A stretch of 64,000 nt of DNA from an uncultured Pelagibacteraceae bacterium (GCA_902618205.1 CACMZL010000003.1:62001-126000), one strand, 5' to 3'; shown: positions 1 to 9,189, counted from the first letter of the stretch. The notes: generated by a model from the sequence alone, not told the origin. Numbers and translations are program-made.

Positions 1-610
1 TCATTATGTCCGCGTATTCTTCTTTAGAACTTACTTGTAATCTTGGATTATTATTTTTTTCATTTTCAATAGTGGAAAATTTCTTGCCATTATAATCATG
101 AGCTGGAAATACGAGAGTTTTTTCGGGTAATTTTAATAATTTATTAAATATAGAATCATAAGCATCGTAAGCATTACCATTTTGAAAATCTGTTCTACCA
201 CTTCCATTTATTAAAAGTGTATCTCCAGTAAAAACTCTATCATTCATCAAAAAACTATATGAACAATCAGTATGACCAGGTGTATAAATCGCTTGAAGTT
301 CAACTTCTTCAACTTTAATTTTTTCACCATCTTTAATTCTTAGATCTATCACTTGTGATTTAGATTTTTCTCCCATAACCCTTATACAGTTTGTTCTTTT
401 ATTTAGTTCATTTAACGCTGAGATGTGATCAGCATGAATGTGAGTATCAATTACTTTTACAAGTTTAAGATCTAAATTATTTAAAATAGTTGAATACTCA
501 TCAGAATGTTCAATGACTGGATCAATTATTAGTGCTTCTCTACCTTCACCACTTGCAATTATATAAGTGTATGTAGAAGATTTTTGATCGAAAAGTTGTT
601 CAAATATCAT
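1..610 (-). CDS. ETHE1-like persulfide dioxygenase (MBL fold), partial
   Basis: This gene starts with ATG at 610 and reads leftward off the window, so only the first 203 residues are seen. It is a metallo-beta-lactamase-fold protein: THIHADH at residues 56-62 is the metal-binding motif, with H113 in PGHT, D130 in TGD and H171 in PAHD. The GRTDF motif at 138-142 is typical of the ETHE1/Blh persulfide dioxygenase subgroup rather than of glyoxalase II. That family oxidises glutathione persulfide with O2 to sulfite, using one mononuclear iron. It is transcribed divergently from a peroxiredoxin. The sulfite product would fit the sulfur genes further along, but the link is inferred. A plain glyoxalase II is less likely. 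Confidence 0.8.
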   Translation of the reverse strand, partial: MIFEQLFDQKSSTYTYIIASGEGREALIIDPVIEHSDEYSTILNNLDLKLVKVIDTHIHADHISALNELNKRTNCIRVMGEKSKSQVIDLRIKDGEKIKVEEVELQAIYTPGHTDCSYSFLMNDRVFTGDTLLINGSGRTDFQNGNAYDAYDSIFNKLLKLPEKTLVFPAHDYNGKKFSTIENEKNNNPRLQVSSKEEYADIM

Positions 611-632
611 AAATACCTAACTTTATAAAAGT

Positions 633-661
633 TTGCTTAGTAAAACAATCTTTCATATAAT
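633..661 (+). promoter_or_regulatory. Sigma-70-type promoter of the peroxiredoxin gene
   Basis: TTGCTT at 633-638 and a perfect TATAAT at 656-661 are separated by 17 bases, the ideal spacing. A strong Shine-Dalgarno sequence (AAGGAGGA) follows just before the ATG at 685. Read by eye only; no start-site data exist here. Confidence 0.5.
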
Positions 662-684
662 ATTTTTTTTATAAGGAGGAGACA

Positions 685-1344
685 ATGTTAAAAATAAATA
701 GTATGTGTCCTGATTTTCAAGCTAAAACAACTGAAGGAGATATTTCTTTTCACGAATGGTTAGGTGATAGTTGGGGAGTTATTTTTTCACACCCTAAAGA
801 TTTTACACCAGTTTGTACTACAGAACTTGGTGCTTTAGGTTTAATGAAAGATGAATTCGATAAAAGAAATGTTAAAGTGATTGGTTTAAGTGTTGATGGA
901 GTAGAGGATCATAAAAAATGGTTAGATGATATTAAAGATGTATCTGGCACAAAACCAAATTATCCAATTATTGCTGATGAAGATTTAAAAGTAGCAAAAT
1001 TGTTTAATATGTTGGAAGCAGATGCTGGAACAACTTCAATGGGTAGAACTGCAGTTGATAATGAAACTGTAAGAACTATTTTTGTAATCAGACCTGATAA
1101 GAGAATTGGATTATATCTTACATATCCTATGGCAACTGGAAGAAACTTTTTAGAGATTTTGCGTGCAATAGACTCTATGCAGCTAACAGCTAAACATAAA
1201 GTAGCTACTCCCGCTAATTGGAAAAAGGGAGAGGATGTTGTTATTTTGCCAGCGATTAAAGATGACGAAGCTAAAAAAATATATCCAGATGGATGGGAAA
1301 CTGTAAAACCTTATCTAAGAAAGGTTCCAGACCCTTCTAAGTAA
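685..1344 (+). CDS. 1-Cys peroxiredoxin (Prx6 type)
   Basis: A 219-residue thiol peroxidase that reduces hydrogen peroxide and organic hydroperoxides in the cytoplasm. The peroxidatic cysteine is C44 in the signature TPVCTTELG. The long C-terminal part (about residues 160-219, with NWKKGEDVVILP) is the extended domain of the Prx6 group, and the length matches that family. No second cysteine sits where a 2-Cys enzyme would have its resolving cysteine. It has a strong Shine-Dalgarno sequence and its own promoter, and is divergent from the persulfide dioxygenase-like gene. The methyltransferase gene follows with one base between stop and start. Confidence 0.9.
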   Translation: MLKINSMCPDFQAKTTEGDISFHEWLGDSWGVIFSHPKDFTPVCTTELGALGLMKDEFDKRNVKVIGLSVDGVEDHKKWLDDIKDVSGTKPNYPIIADEDLKVAKLFNMLEADAGTTSMGRTAVDNETVRTIFVIRPDKRIGLYLTYPMATGRNFLEILRAIDSMQLTAKHKVATPANWKKGEDVVILPAIKDDEAKKIYPDGWETVKPYLRKVPDPSK

Positions 1345-1345
1345 A

Positions 1346-2002
1346 TTGGATAAAAATATTTTAAACCGACAATCTCAGCATTGGGAAACTAATTTCTCAA
1401 ATAAGCCTGAGATGTTTGGTTTAGAACCAAGTATATCTGCAAAAAAAGCTTTAAATATTTTCAAAGAAAACAATTATTCTAAAATTGTTGAGCTAGGAGC
1501 GGGTCTAGGAAGAGATAGCATTTACTTTGGAAAAAATTCGATAAATGTTACCGCATTAGACTATAGTGAAAATGGAATTAAAGTTATCAATGAAAAAATA
1601 AAAAAAGAAAATCTAACATCTTCAATTTCTACATTAAAATTTGATATAAGAGAGGACTTGCCATTTGAGAGTAATTCAGTTGATGCTTGTTATTCACATA
1701 TGCTTTATTGCATGGCTTTAACTCAGAAAGATTTGGACAAACTTAATAGCGAGATTCATAGAATTTTAAAACCAGGAGGAATAAATATTTACACAGTCAG
1801 AAATACTGATGATGGGGACTATAAAAAAGGAATTCATAGAGGAGAAGATTTATATGAGATAGATGGTTTTATAATTCATTTTTTTTCAAAAAAGACAATT
1901 CAAAATTTAATAAATGGATATGAAAATTTGTCTATTGATTATTTCGAAGAGGGTACTTTTCCAAGAAAATTATTTTTTGTTTGTAATAAAAAAAAAAATT
2001 AA
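1346..2002 (+). CDS. Class I SAM-dependent methyltransferase
   Basis: A 218-residue protein with a Rossmann-type methyltransferase fold: motif I VELGAGLGRD at 48-57, an acidic motif II (ALDYSE) around 68-73, and a post-motif segment LKPGGINIYTVR typical of the family. The substrate cannot be read from the sequence; overall it resembles TehB-like small-molecule methyltransferases. The start is a TTG one base after the peroxiredoxin stop, implying translational coupling. No other good start gives an intact motif I with this spacing. Its 3' end overlaps the stop of the convergent glycosyltransferase gene by four bases. Confidence 0.75.
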   Translation: MDKNILNRQSQHWETNFSNKPEMFGLEPSISAKKALNIFKENNYSKIVELGAGLGRDSIYFGKNSINVTALDYSENGIKVINEKIKKENLTSSISTLKFDIREDLPFESNSVDACYSHMLYCMALTQKDLDKLNSEIHRILKPGGINIYTVRNTDDGDYKKGIHRGEDLYEIDGFIIHFFSKKTIQNLINGYENLSIDYFEEGTFPRKLFFVCNKKKN

Positions 2003-3219
2003 ATGTATTGCTTGTTATCTTCATTGACAGCATCTTGAAGCCTATCTAAAAAATCAGGTATAGCACTTTTAACTCTGCTCCAAGTTGGAATAAATGGTGT
2101 ATCCATAGGATTTAAATAAAATGCTTCACCAGCTTTCATTATATTTATCGCAAAAAGTTCAACTGCCTTTTCTTCGGTATGAGAGTCGAATTTTAGTCCA
2201 TTCATTTGTGCATCACTTCTATATATATCAATTAAATCTAAAGCTGACCTATAATAAGTTGCTTTTAAAGATCTAAATTTTTCTCTACTAAAAGAATGTC
2301 CTTGTGTAGCTAATTTTTTAATAAAAGTTTTTATTATGTCTATAGACATTCTAGACAAACCTTTTGTTTCATCATCAATAGATAGTTTCTGGTGCTTGTG
2401 ATCATAAGTTTCTGCAAGATCAACCTGACATATGTTTTGTGGAGAATAACTCCTTTGCATTTCAGATAAAATTCCAATTTCTATGCCCCAGTCAGAGGAA
2501 ATTCTTAATTCAGGTAAAACATTACGCCTAAATGAAAATTCCCCTGCGAGAGGATATTTAAAAGATTTCATGAAATCTAGATAATCACTTTTACCAATAG
2601 TTTTTTCCAAAGCAGTCAATAAAGGAAAAACCAATAATCTTGCAACTCTGCCATTCATTTTACCATCAGCAACTCTTGGATAATATCCTTTACAAAACTC
2701 AAAATTAAAAAGAGGATTTACAACAGGATAAAACAATTTAGCTAGCATGCGTCTGTCATAAGTTTTTATATCACAATCATGTAAAGCCACAGATCTTGCC
2801 GTATCTCTAGCAATGGACATTCCTATACAATACCATACATTTCTACCCTTACCTTTTTCACTTGGCGCTAAATCCTTTTTTTTTAATTCTTTGTCTAACT
2901 TTTTTAAATTGGGTCCGTCATTCCATAAAATTGTAAAAGGTGTTTCAAGTTGCTCGAAAAAAGTCCATGCCTTTCTAGCTTGATCCTCGTTAGCCTTATC
3001 TAGACCTATAATTATGTGATTTAAATAATTAGTTTTTTTTATTTCTGAAACAATATTGGGTAAAGCATCACCTTCAATCTCTGAGAAGAGACATGGTAAA
3101 ATTAATTCCATTTTTCTCTCACTAGAAAATTTTAATAGTTCACCTTCTATTTCTTTGGTGGATTTGGTCCCAAAATCATGCAGTGTTGAGACTATTCCAT
3201 TTTGTGAAAATTCACTCAT
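1999..3219 (-). CDS. Glucosyl-/mannosyl-3-phosphoglycerate synthase-like GT
   Basis: A 406-residue GT-A glycosyltransferase resembling the GT81 glucosyl-3-phosphoglycerate synthases. Visible features are the nucleotide-sugar/metal motif DCD at 148-150, a basic GKGRN segment near 123-127, PLAGEF at 223-228 and a DWGIEIG motif near 243-249. The reaction would join a sugar from a nucleotide sugar to 3-phosphoglycerate. The phosphatase gene lies 17 bases upstream in the same operon and would release the free glycosylglycerate, a compatible solute without nitrogen. The donor (GDP-mannose or a glucose nucleotide) cannot be decided by eye. Confidence 0.75.
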   Translation of the reverse strand: MSEFSQNGIVSTLHDFGTKSTKEIEGELLKFSSERKMELILPCLFSEIEGDALPNIVSEIKKTNYLNHIIIGLDKANEDQARKAWTFFEQLETPFTILWNDGPNLKKLDKELKKKDLAPSEKGKGRNVWYCIGMSIARDTARSVALHDCDIKTYDRRMLAKLFYPVVNPLFNFEFCKGYYPRVADGKMNGRVARLLVFPLLTALEKTIGKSDYLDFMKSFKYPLAGEFSFRRNVLPELRISSDWGIEIGILSEMQRSYSPQNICQVDLAETYDHKHQKLSIDDETKGLSRMSIDIIKTFIKKLATQGHSFSREKFRSLKATYYRSALDLIDIYRSDAQMNGLKFDSHTEEKAVELFAINIMKAGEAFYLNPMDTPFIPTWSRVKSAIPDFLDRLQDAVNEDNKQYI

Positions 3220-3236
3220 GGCTGCTATTAATCACA

Positions 3237-4031
3237 TTATTTTAATTTAAGTACCGCCTTTTTGATCACATCAGCCCAGCCCTGAGGAGATGGCTTACTG
3301 GAAGTTATTAATTTTTTTATACTTAAGTTAGTTGTCTTAAAATACTTATTAAAAACTAAGCATGGGATATCAGTATTTTTAAGCATGTTTATATCATTAT
3401 GATTGTCCCCAACCCCAATAGTTTTGATTGGATTTTTAATTTTACTTTTAACCATTTTTAAAAATACATTAATTGCTTTAGATTTATTAACTTTGTCACC
3501 AAGGTTAGAGACTCTACCCCCATACTGAATTGAAAGACCTAATTTTTTTATTTGAGAATTAATTTCTTTTTTTTCATGAGTATTTCCAATAAATTTTATA
3601 GGAATTGTAAATTTCCTTTTCAATGCAGCGTTTAGTTTATTTTTTGGAAGTCCAAATATTTCTATTTGCTCTTTTTGATCAATTTTCCTCACATCAATAA
3701 TTTTTTTCCTAAGATTAGATGAAATTTTATTATATGTTTTAAAAATCTTTCCTATATTTTTACTAAGAATTATTTTTTTTGGTAATTTAGGATTTATTAA
3801 ATTTAAATTATAAATTGCAGATCCATTTTCACAAATAAAGGGCAAATTTATACCTAATTCTTTTATAAATTCTTTAATTTCCAATTCTGTTTTGCTGGTA
3901 TTAGGAACAAGAATAATTTTGCGAGAAATTAATTTTTTTATATATTTTTTTATTTTATCAAATTTGAAGTTGCTTCTGTGAAGTATAGTGCCATCAAGAT
4001 CAGAAAATATGATTATAAGATATTTTTTCAC
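3237..4031 (-). CDS. Glycosyl-3-phosphoglycerate phosphatase (HAD-IIB)
   Basis: A 264-residue HAD-superfamily phosphatase of the Cof/MpgP type. The nucleophile motif is SDLDGT with D11 and D13, followed by motif II PNTSKTE near 58-64 and the C-terminal GVGDNHNDINML motif. The cap is inserted between motifs II and III, as in subclass IIB. Directly upstream of the glycosyl-phosphoglycerate synthase, it most likely dephosphorylates that product to glucosyl- or mannosylglycerate. The gene is very A/T rich with many lysine codons. A generic sugar phosphatase is the alternative. Confidence 0.8.
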   Translation of the reverse strand: MKKYLIIIFSDLDGTILHRSNFKFDKIKKYIKKLISRKIILVPNTSKTELEIKEFIKELGINLPFICENGSAIYNLNLINPKLPKKIILSKNIGKIFKTYNKISSNLRKKIIDVRKIDQKEQIEIFGLPKNKLNAALKRKFTIPIKFIGNTHEKKEINSQIKKLGLSIQYGGRVSNLGDKVNKSKAINVFLKMVKSKIKNPIKTIGVGDNHNDINMLKNTDIPCLVFNKYFKTTNLSIKKLITSSKPSPQGWADVIKKAVLKLK

Positions 4032-4052
4032 TTTTGGTTTATTTTTTTAAAT

Positions 4053-4751
4053 TTAATATTTTTTATATTTTTTCATGCAAACTTGAGCTAACAAAAGATT
4101 TGGGTCTATAAATAATTTTGAATCTTTTGCTTTTTTAAATGATTTATACGAAAAAATTGCAATTGGAAGCTCAGTACAACCTAATATTATTTTCTTACAT
4201 TTTTTTTTAATTAAAAATCTAACTGCAGGTCTTAAAGCTTTTTCTGCATCTTTTACTTTACCTTTTTTTACATATTTAATAGCAGTATTTACGGAACTCT
4301 TTTGCAATTTTTCACTTGGACTTATCAAATTATAATTTTTTTCAAAATATTTATGGTAGATTTTTGTGTCTAAAGTAGCTTCAGTGCTTAATAATCCTAT
4401 AGTTGAATTTTTCTTAAATTTTTTTTGTGTATTTAAATATACCTCTTTTGGCATACTTAGAAATGGCACGTTTATTTTTTTTTGAATATCTTCATGCCAG
4501 TAATGTGCTGTGTTACAAGGCATTACAATAAACTTGCATTTATTTTTTTCCAGCATTCGACAACCAGCAATTAATTCTTTTAAAACATTTTTGTATTGCT
4601 TTAAATTCTCTGCTCTTCGTGGTGTATTTGATTTATTATAGAGGACAAACATCGGATATTTTTGATCTAATTTTCCCCTGTTTAATTTTGCAAGCTTATC
4701 ACAAAAGTCTAAGCCCGCTTGAGTTCCCATACCACCTAATATTCCAATCAT
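4053..4751 (-). CDS. Aspartate/glutamate racemase family protein
   Basis: A 232-residue cofactor-independent amino-acid racemase of the RacD type. Both catalytic cysteines are present in their motifs: C79 in MPCNTAH and C192 in GCTELP. The N-terminus MIGILGGMG is the family's opening strand. It would interconvert L- and D-aspartate (or glutamate) in the cytoplasm. It is first gene of a minus-strand run leading into the osmolyte phosphatase and synthase, 21 bases upstream, but no metabolic link to them is obvious. Substrate is not readable from sequence. Confidence 0.8.
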   Translation of the reverse strand: MIGILGGMGTQAGLDFCDKLAKLNRGKLDQKYPMFVLYNKSNTPRRAENLKQYKNVLKELIAGCRMLEKNKCKFIVMPCNTAHYWHEDIQKKINVPFLSMPKEVYLNTQKKFKKNSTIGLLSTEATLDTKIYHKYFEKNYNLISPSEKLQKSSVNTAIKYVKKGKVKDAEKALRPAVRFLIKKKCKKIILGCTELPIAIFSYKSFKKAKDSKLFIDPNLLLAQVCMKKYKKY

Positions 4752-4787
4752 AATTTAAATAATATCTTCTATATTAAAATCCTAAAC

Positions 4788-4799
4788 ATCTATATAGAT
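4788..4799. promoter_or_regulatory. Perfect 12-bp palindrome, possible operator
   Basis: ATCTATATAGAT is a perfect palindrome in the divergent gap between the racemase and the MFS carrier genes. In a sequence this A/T rich such palindromes arise by chance, so an operator role is only a suggestion. Confidence 0.2.
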
Positions 4800-4834
4800 A
4801 TTTAAATAACAGCAAAAATATATTGACGCTAATT

Positions 4835-6004
4835 ATGAATAGAAATTTATCTTTACTTACTTTAAGTCAGATATTTGGTTTTACTACAGCAACAATAACA
4901 GTATTTCTCAGTGGAATTGTTGGTTCCCAAATTAGCTCAAATCAATCTTTATCAACTTTGCCAACTGCTTTATTTGTAGTTGGAACTGCAAGTTTTACTG
5001 TCTTAGCGGCAAATATTATGAGTAAAATTGGAAGGAGAAATGGTTTTGTATTTGCGGCTATCGGAAGTTCTTGTTCAGCACTACTTGCTGCTTTTGCAAT
5101 CAGTCAGAAAAGTTTTAATTTATTTTGTCTATCTTGCTTAATTCTTGGAATGGGAGCCGCATTTAATCATCAATATAGATTTGCAGCAGCTGAAAGTGTT
5201 GAAAAAGAAAAAATACCAAAAGCAATTTCTACTCTTCTATTGGCAGGGATTGTTTCAGCATTTTTAGGCATAAGTCTTGCAAATTACACTAAAGATTTAA
5301 TCCAAGATCAATTGTATGTTGGTTCATATCTTTTATTATCTTTCCTTTCTTTTATGCCTGGAGTTTTTTTATTTTTTTTTAAAAATGTAGAAAATGTTCA
5401 GGAGGATAGTCTAAAGGAAGGAAATATGAGAAATCTAAAATCTATTGTATTACAACCGAGGTTTTTACAAGCAATTACTGCAGCTGCTTTTGCTTACGCA
5501 GTAATGTCATTTCTAATGACAGCAACTCCTTTAAGTATGCATGTTATGGAAAATATGAGCTTAAAAGAAACTGGGTTAGTATTACAGTTTCATGTGGTTG
5601 CAATGTTTTTACCTTCGCTAATAACAGGTAATTTAATAAAAAAATATGGACACAGTACAATAATTTATGGTGGAGTTTTATTTTTTTTCATCACAGTTCT
5701 TTTAAGTTTATTTGAACAGACATATCTTAATTATATGCTCTCATTAATTTTTTTAGGTCTCGGTTGGAATTTTTTGTTTATATCAGGTACCAGCTTAGTA
5801 GTTTTGACTTATAACAAAGAAGAAAAATTTAAAGTACAAGGGATAAATGATTTAATTGTTTTTTCAACTATGGCTTTGGCCAGTTTATCTGCTGGAATTT
5901 TATTAAATTCTATTGGATGGAAAATGATGAATCTTATTTGTATACCTTTTTTAATATTAATTATTTTTGTAAGTTATATGGCCGATAAAAAATCAGTTTC
6001 TTAA
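4835..6004 (+). CDS. MFS transporter, unknown substrate
   Basis: A major-facilitator protein of about 389 residues with some 12 hydrophobic segments and a charged central loop (near residues 180-200). A conserved-type loop MSKIGRRNG, matching the MFS motif between helices 2 and 3, is visible. I start it at the ATG at 4835; a TTG at 4823 in the same frame would add four residues. It is divergent from the racemase gene and its stop lies two bases before the LysE-type gene, so the two are likely co-transcribed. Nothing in the sequence fixes the substrate. Confidence 0.75.
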   Translation: MNRNLSLLTLSQIFGFTTATITVFLSGIVGSQISSNQSLSTLPTALFVVGTASFTVLAANIMSKIGRRNGFVFAAIGSSCSALLAAFAISQKSFNLFCLSCLILGMGAAFNHQYRFAAAESVEKEKIPKAISTLLLAGIVSAFLGISLANYTKDLIQDQLYVGSYLLLSFLSFMPGVFLFFFKNVENVQEDSLKEGNMRNLKSIVLQPRFLQAITAAAFAYAVMSFLMTATPLSMHVMENMSLKETGLVLQFHVVAMFLPSLITGNLIKKYGHSTIIYGGVLFFFITVLLSLFEQTYLNYMLSLIFLGLGWNFLFISGTSLVVLTYNKEEKFKVQGINDLIVFSTMALASLSAGILLNSIGWKMMNLICIPFLILIIFVSYMADKKSVS

Positions 6005-6006
6005 AC

Positions 6007-6621
6007 ATGTCTTTTCTTTTTTTAGGTTTTTTGACAGGCTTAACATTAATTTTTGCAATAGGACCACAAAATGTTTTTGTAATAGAGCAAGGACTAAAGA
6101 AACAATATATATTTTTAGTTTGCTTAGTCTGTGCATTATCTGATTTGATTTTAATTTTCTTAGGTATCTTTTTATTTAATTATTTTTCTACTTATTTTAA
6201 TAATGTAGTGGAGCTGATTTTAAACATCCTTTTAATTATTTTTTTATCTTTTTTTATTTACGGAAAAATTAAAGAAATATTTAAATTTAAATCTTTAGAA
6301 TTCAAAAATAATGTCGTAGCACAGAGCTCATTTAATATCTTTATTAAGACCTTAGGTTTTACATATTTAAATCCTCACGTATATTCTGATACCGTATTTT
6401 TTTTAGGAAATTTCTCAAAATCCTTTAATATCGAAAACAAAGTTTACTTTGGAATAGGTGCTTCAATAGCCTCTTTTTTATTTTTCTTTTCTTTAGGATA
6501 CTTATCTAAGATTTTTTCAGACAAATTAAATAATAAAAGCTTTTGGAAATACATAAATATTTTTATTATAATATTTATGTCAGGTATAGTTTTTTACATT
6601 ATTAGGGATATTATTTATTAA
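6007..6621 (+). CDS. LysE/ArgO-family amino-acid exporter
   Basis: A 204-residue membrane protein with about six hydrophobic helices. The N-terminal signature AIGPQNVFVIEQGLK and the central LNPHVYSDTVFFLG closely follow the LysE/ArgO family, which exports basic amino acids such as lysine and arginine. It is likely co-transcribed with the MFS gene just upstream. The 3' end overlaps the convergent HAD gene by 11 bases, so the two transcripts overlap tail to tail. Confidence 0.85.
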   Translation: MSFLFLGFLTGLTLIFAIGPQNVFVIEQGLKKQYIFLVCLVCALSDLILIFLGIFLFNYFSTYFNNVVELILNILLIIFLSFFIYGKIKEIFKFKSLEFKNNVVAQSSFNIFIKTLGFTYLNPHVYSDTVFFLGNFSKSFNIENKVYFGIGASIASFLFFFSLGYLSKIFSDKLNNKSFWKYINIFIIIFMSGIVFYIIRDIIY

Positions 6622-7270
6622 AGATTTTTTTTGATAATTTATTAACCTTTAAATAGTTCCCATAAAATTCGTATTGAGTGTGATATTTTCCAGGAAATGC
6701 AACACATTTTATTTCTGCACTTAAAGCAGAATTTAAACTTTCTTCCGTATCTTCAATTGCCACACATTCGTCTGAGTTAATATTCAAATATTTTAAAGCA
6801 TAATTATAAATATCGGGATATGGTTTTTCTCTCAATATGAATTCATTGTTGCCGATAAAATCAAAATCTTTTTTTTCAATTCTTCCTCTTAACGAGTTAA
6901 AAATAGAATTGATATTGTTACTCGTTGTTGAACTAGCAAGCCCAATTTTTATTTTGTTCTTTTTGCAAAATTGAATTATCTCTTTTACACCATCTCTAGG
7001 CTCAACTTTGTGTTTGTTTAAATACTCATTAAAAATTTTGGTTTTTAAATTTCTTATTTTTTTTCCATCTATTTCAACACTAGTTTCTTTTGCGTAATCA
7101 TTAATTCTTGTTGTTCCACCTGATTTTGACAATAGTTTTCTGTATATATCTTCATCCCAAAACCAGTCTAATCCACTTATTTTAAAAGCTTCATTAAATG
7201 CATCTCTTTGAAGATCTGATGTTTCAGCTAAGGTTCCAATTGAACCAAATAAAACAGCTTTGTAACTCAT
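6611..7270 (-). CDS. HAD-IA family protein lacking catalytic aspartates
   Basis: A 219-residue protein with the CbbY/phosphoglucomutase-like HAD fold. The later motifs look normal: motif II LASSTTSN, motif III lysine in REKPYPDIY, motif IV AIEDTEESLNSA. The opening motif, normally DxDGT, reads FGSIGTL, so the nucleophile aspartate is G9 and the acid/base aspartate is I11. The usual phosphoaspartate chemistry should be impossible, which suggests a pseudoenzyme or a changed reaction. It is last in the sugar-ABC operon; its start abuts the stop of the upstream permease gene, so it is translationally coupled to the transporter. Confidence 0.8.
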   Translation of the reverse strand: MSYKAVLFGSIGTLAETSDLQRDAFNEAFKISGLDWFWDEDIYRKLLSKSGGTTRINDYAKETSVEIDGKKIRNLKTKIFNEYLNKHKVEPRDGVKEIIQFCKKNKIKIGLASSTTSNNINSIFNSLRGRIEKKDFDFIGNNEFILREKPYPDIYNYALKYLNINSDECVAIEDTEESLNSALSAEIKCVAFPGKYHTQYEFYGNYLKVNKLSKKIFNK

Positions 7271-8151
7271 TATCCCTTCACAGCACCAGCTGTTAATCCA
7301 CTAATTACTTGTCTTTGGAAAAACATAACTAACATAAATAAAGGAGCAGTAGCTGAAACAACTGCTGAAACAGCCCACATTAAATTACCTTCATGTTGAT
7401 TTGTTCCAAGATAACTTTGTATTTTAGGAACCATAGTATGATTTTCCTGATTCAATAAAAGAGCAGTCACTGTAAAATCGTTATACGCAAGCATTAAACT
7501 AAATAATCCAGCTGTTATTACTCCAGGCCACATAACTGGCATAATGATATGTCTAAATGCTTGAAAATAAGAACAGCCATCAATTAAAGCACTTTCATCA
7601 AGTTCTTTAGGAACAGTTTTAAAAAATGAATACAATAACCACAAAGTAAATGGTTGATTTATCGCAACAAGAACAACGATGGTTGTCGGTAGTATTCCCC
7701 AAATTTGTAATTGAAAAAAGGGAAATAAATAACCAGAGACTAAAGTAATATGTGGCATTGCTCTAAAAATTAATGCTGCAATTAAAATCCAAAATGCATA
7801 ATTTCTTGTAGACCTAGATAAAGCATAAGCTCCTAAGGTCCCGAGGAACAGAGAAATGGTTACAACAAAAAATGTAACTATAACTGTATTCCTAGATGCC
7901 TTCCAAAACTCTCCTTCAGTCCATGCTTGACTATAAGCATCTGTTGTAAACTTTCCTCCAGTTTCTAACAACGTATTGAATGCCGTAATAGCATACCACC
8001 AGTCGGCTCTTGAAAAAAAGTCAGCTCTTACTTTAAATGAACCCCAGAAAGTCCAAATAAAGGGAAAGCATGCAACCAACAACCAAACTATAATAAAGGT
8101 TGTATTAAAAATTTTTAAAGCATTTGATCTTTTATCAAGTCCGTATTCCAT
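7270..8151 (-). CDS. Sugar-type ABC transporter permease (MalG-like)
   Basis: A 293-residue inner-membrane permease with about six hydrophobic segments. The cytoplasmic EAA loop is seen as ELDESALIDGCSYFQAF, the ATPase contact site of carbohydrate-uptake (CUT1) permeases. It pairs with the MalF-like permease immediately upstream, whose stop abuts this start. With the binding protein it makes a three-part importer, but no ATPase gene lies in the operon; a shared MalK-like ATPase encoded elsewhere is presumably used. Confidence 0.88.
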   Translation of the reverse strand: MEYGLDKRSNALKIFNTTFIIVWLLVACFPFIWTFWGSFKVRADFFSRADWWYAITAFNTLLETGGKFTTDAYSQAWTEGEFWKASRNTVIVTFFVVTISLFLGTLGAYALSRSTRNYAFWILIAALIFRAMPHITLVSGYLFPFFQLQIWGILPTTIVVLVAINQPFTLWLLYSFFKTVPKELDESALIDGCSYFQAFRHIIMPVMWPGVITAGLFSLMLAYNDFTVTALLLNQENHTMVPKIQSYLGTNQHEGNLMWAVSAVVSATAPLFMLVMFFQRQVISGLTAGAVKG

Positions 8152-9180
8152 TTATCTCGCTGTCCTGAATTCCTTCCATGTTCTTATTAAAACTGGTGCC
8201 AAAAGTATGGCTATCCCAACAATTGTCATCATTGAGGTGGCTGCGGCCGAACCAAATAATATTACTTCCTCATTTACGAGGTTATCATAAATTAACCATG
8301 ACAATGATTGAGCACTTCCTTCAGCACTGAAACCAATTATAGGTTCAAAAACTCTAAAATTATCCATCAAGGATATGAGAGCAACAAATGTAACGACAGG
8401 ATAAATATGAGGCAAAACAATATGTCTTACTCTCTGCCATCTTGATGCTCCATCAATAATAGCTGCTTCAACAGGTTCTTGTGGAACTGTTTGTAAAGCT
8501 GCATAAAATACTACAAAAGCAAATGGTGAATGGTGCCAAATTCCATAAATTATTATAGTTATCCAAGTAAGAGTTTTTGAGGATTTTAACGATAAATAAG
8601 GGTCATCCATTAACATTTGCAAATTCGCGCCAATAATTCCTTCTGCATCTATCATCCAAAATAAAACTAAAGAACCTACCAATGGAGTAACAATCATCGG
8701 CAATATGGTTCCAAATATTAATGGTCCTCTAATTCTTCTTGTTACTGCATTAAGACTTAAAGCAATTATAAAACCTAAAAGTAAGACGTTAGGAGTTACA
8801 AACAAGCAATAGGTTAAAGTAAAAATTAGAGCCTTGTAAAAAGGTAGGTTGGTAACTTGATCTACAAATTCCCCAAAACTATTTGTTTCATTCCAAAATT
8901 TTCCAATTTCTTCTATTGCAAGATGATTTCTATCTACATAAGTCCCAAATCCATTGAATTTTCCTAAAGGCTTTTCTTCACGAATTTTTGAGGTTTTTTC
9001 TTGGTCAACAACTATAGAAACTGTACATCCAAAAGGATCACATTTTTTTACTTCCTTAACAACTTGGTCGTGCTGCGCATAAAATGATTGTATCCCTGTT
9101 GAAATAATAGGAAGACCTATAAATAAAATCATTGCCAATCCAGTTGGCAAGAAAAACCAAAAAAAAGTTTTGTTAGGCAT
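8152..9180 (-). CDS. Sugar-type ABC transporter permease (MalF-like)
   Basis: A 342-residue permease with a hydrophobic N-terminal helix, a periplasmic loop of about 80 residues (roughly 35-115) and a C-terminal block of membrane helices. The EAA loop EPVEAAIIDGASRWQRV is clear. The large loop after the first helix fits MalF-type CUT1 permeases, which contact the binding protein there. It lies between the binding-protein gene and the MalG-like gene. The gap on its upstream side holds a perfect stem-loop. Confidence 0.88.
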   Translation of the reverse strand: MPNKTFFWFFLPTGLAMILFIGLPIISTGIQSFYAQHDQVVKEVKKCDPFGCTVSIVVDQEKTSKIREEKPLGKFNGFGTYVDRNHLAIEEIGKFWNETNSFGEFVDQVTNLPFYKALIFTLTYCLFVTPNVLLLGFIIALSLNAVTRRIRGPLIFGTILPMIVTPLVGSLVLFWMIDAEGIIGANLQMLMDDPYLSLKSSKTLTWITIIIYGIWHHSPFAFVVFYAALQTVPQEPVEAAIIDGASRWQRVRHIVLPHIYPVVTFVALISLMDNFRVFEPIIGFSAEGSAQSLSWLIYDNLVNEEVILFGSAAATSMMTIVGIAILLAPVLIRTWKEFRTAR

Positions 9181-9189
9181 TAATGTAAT

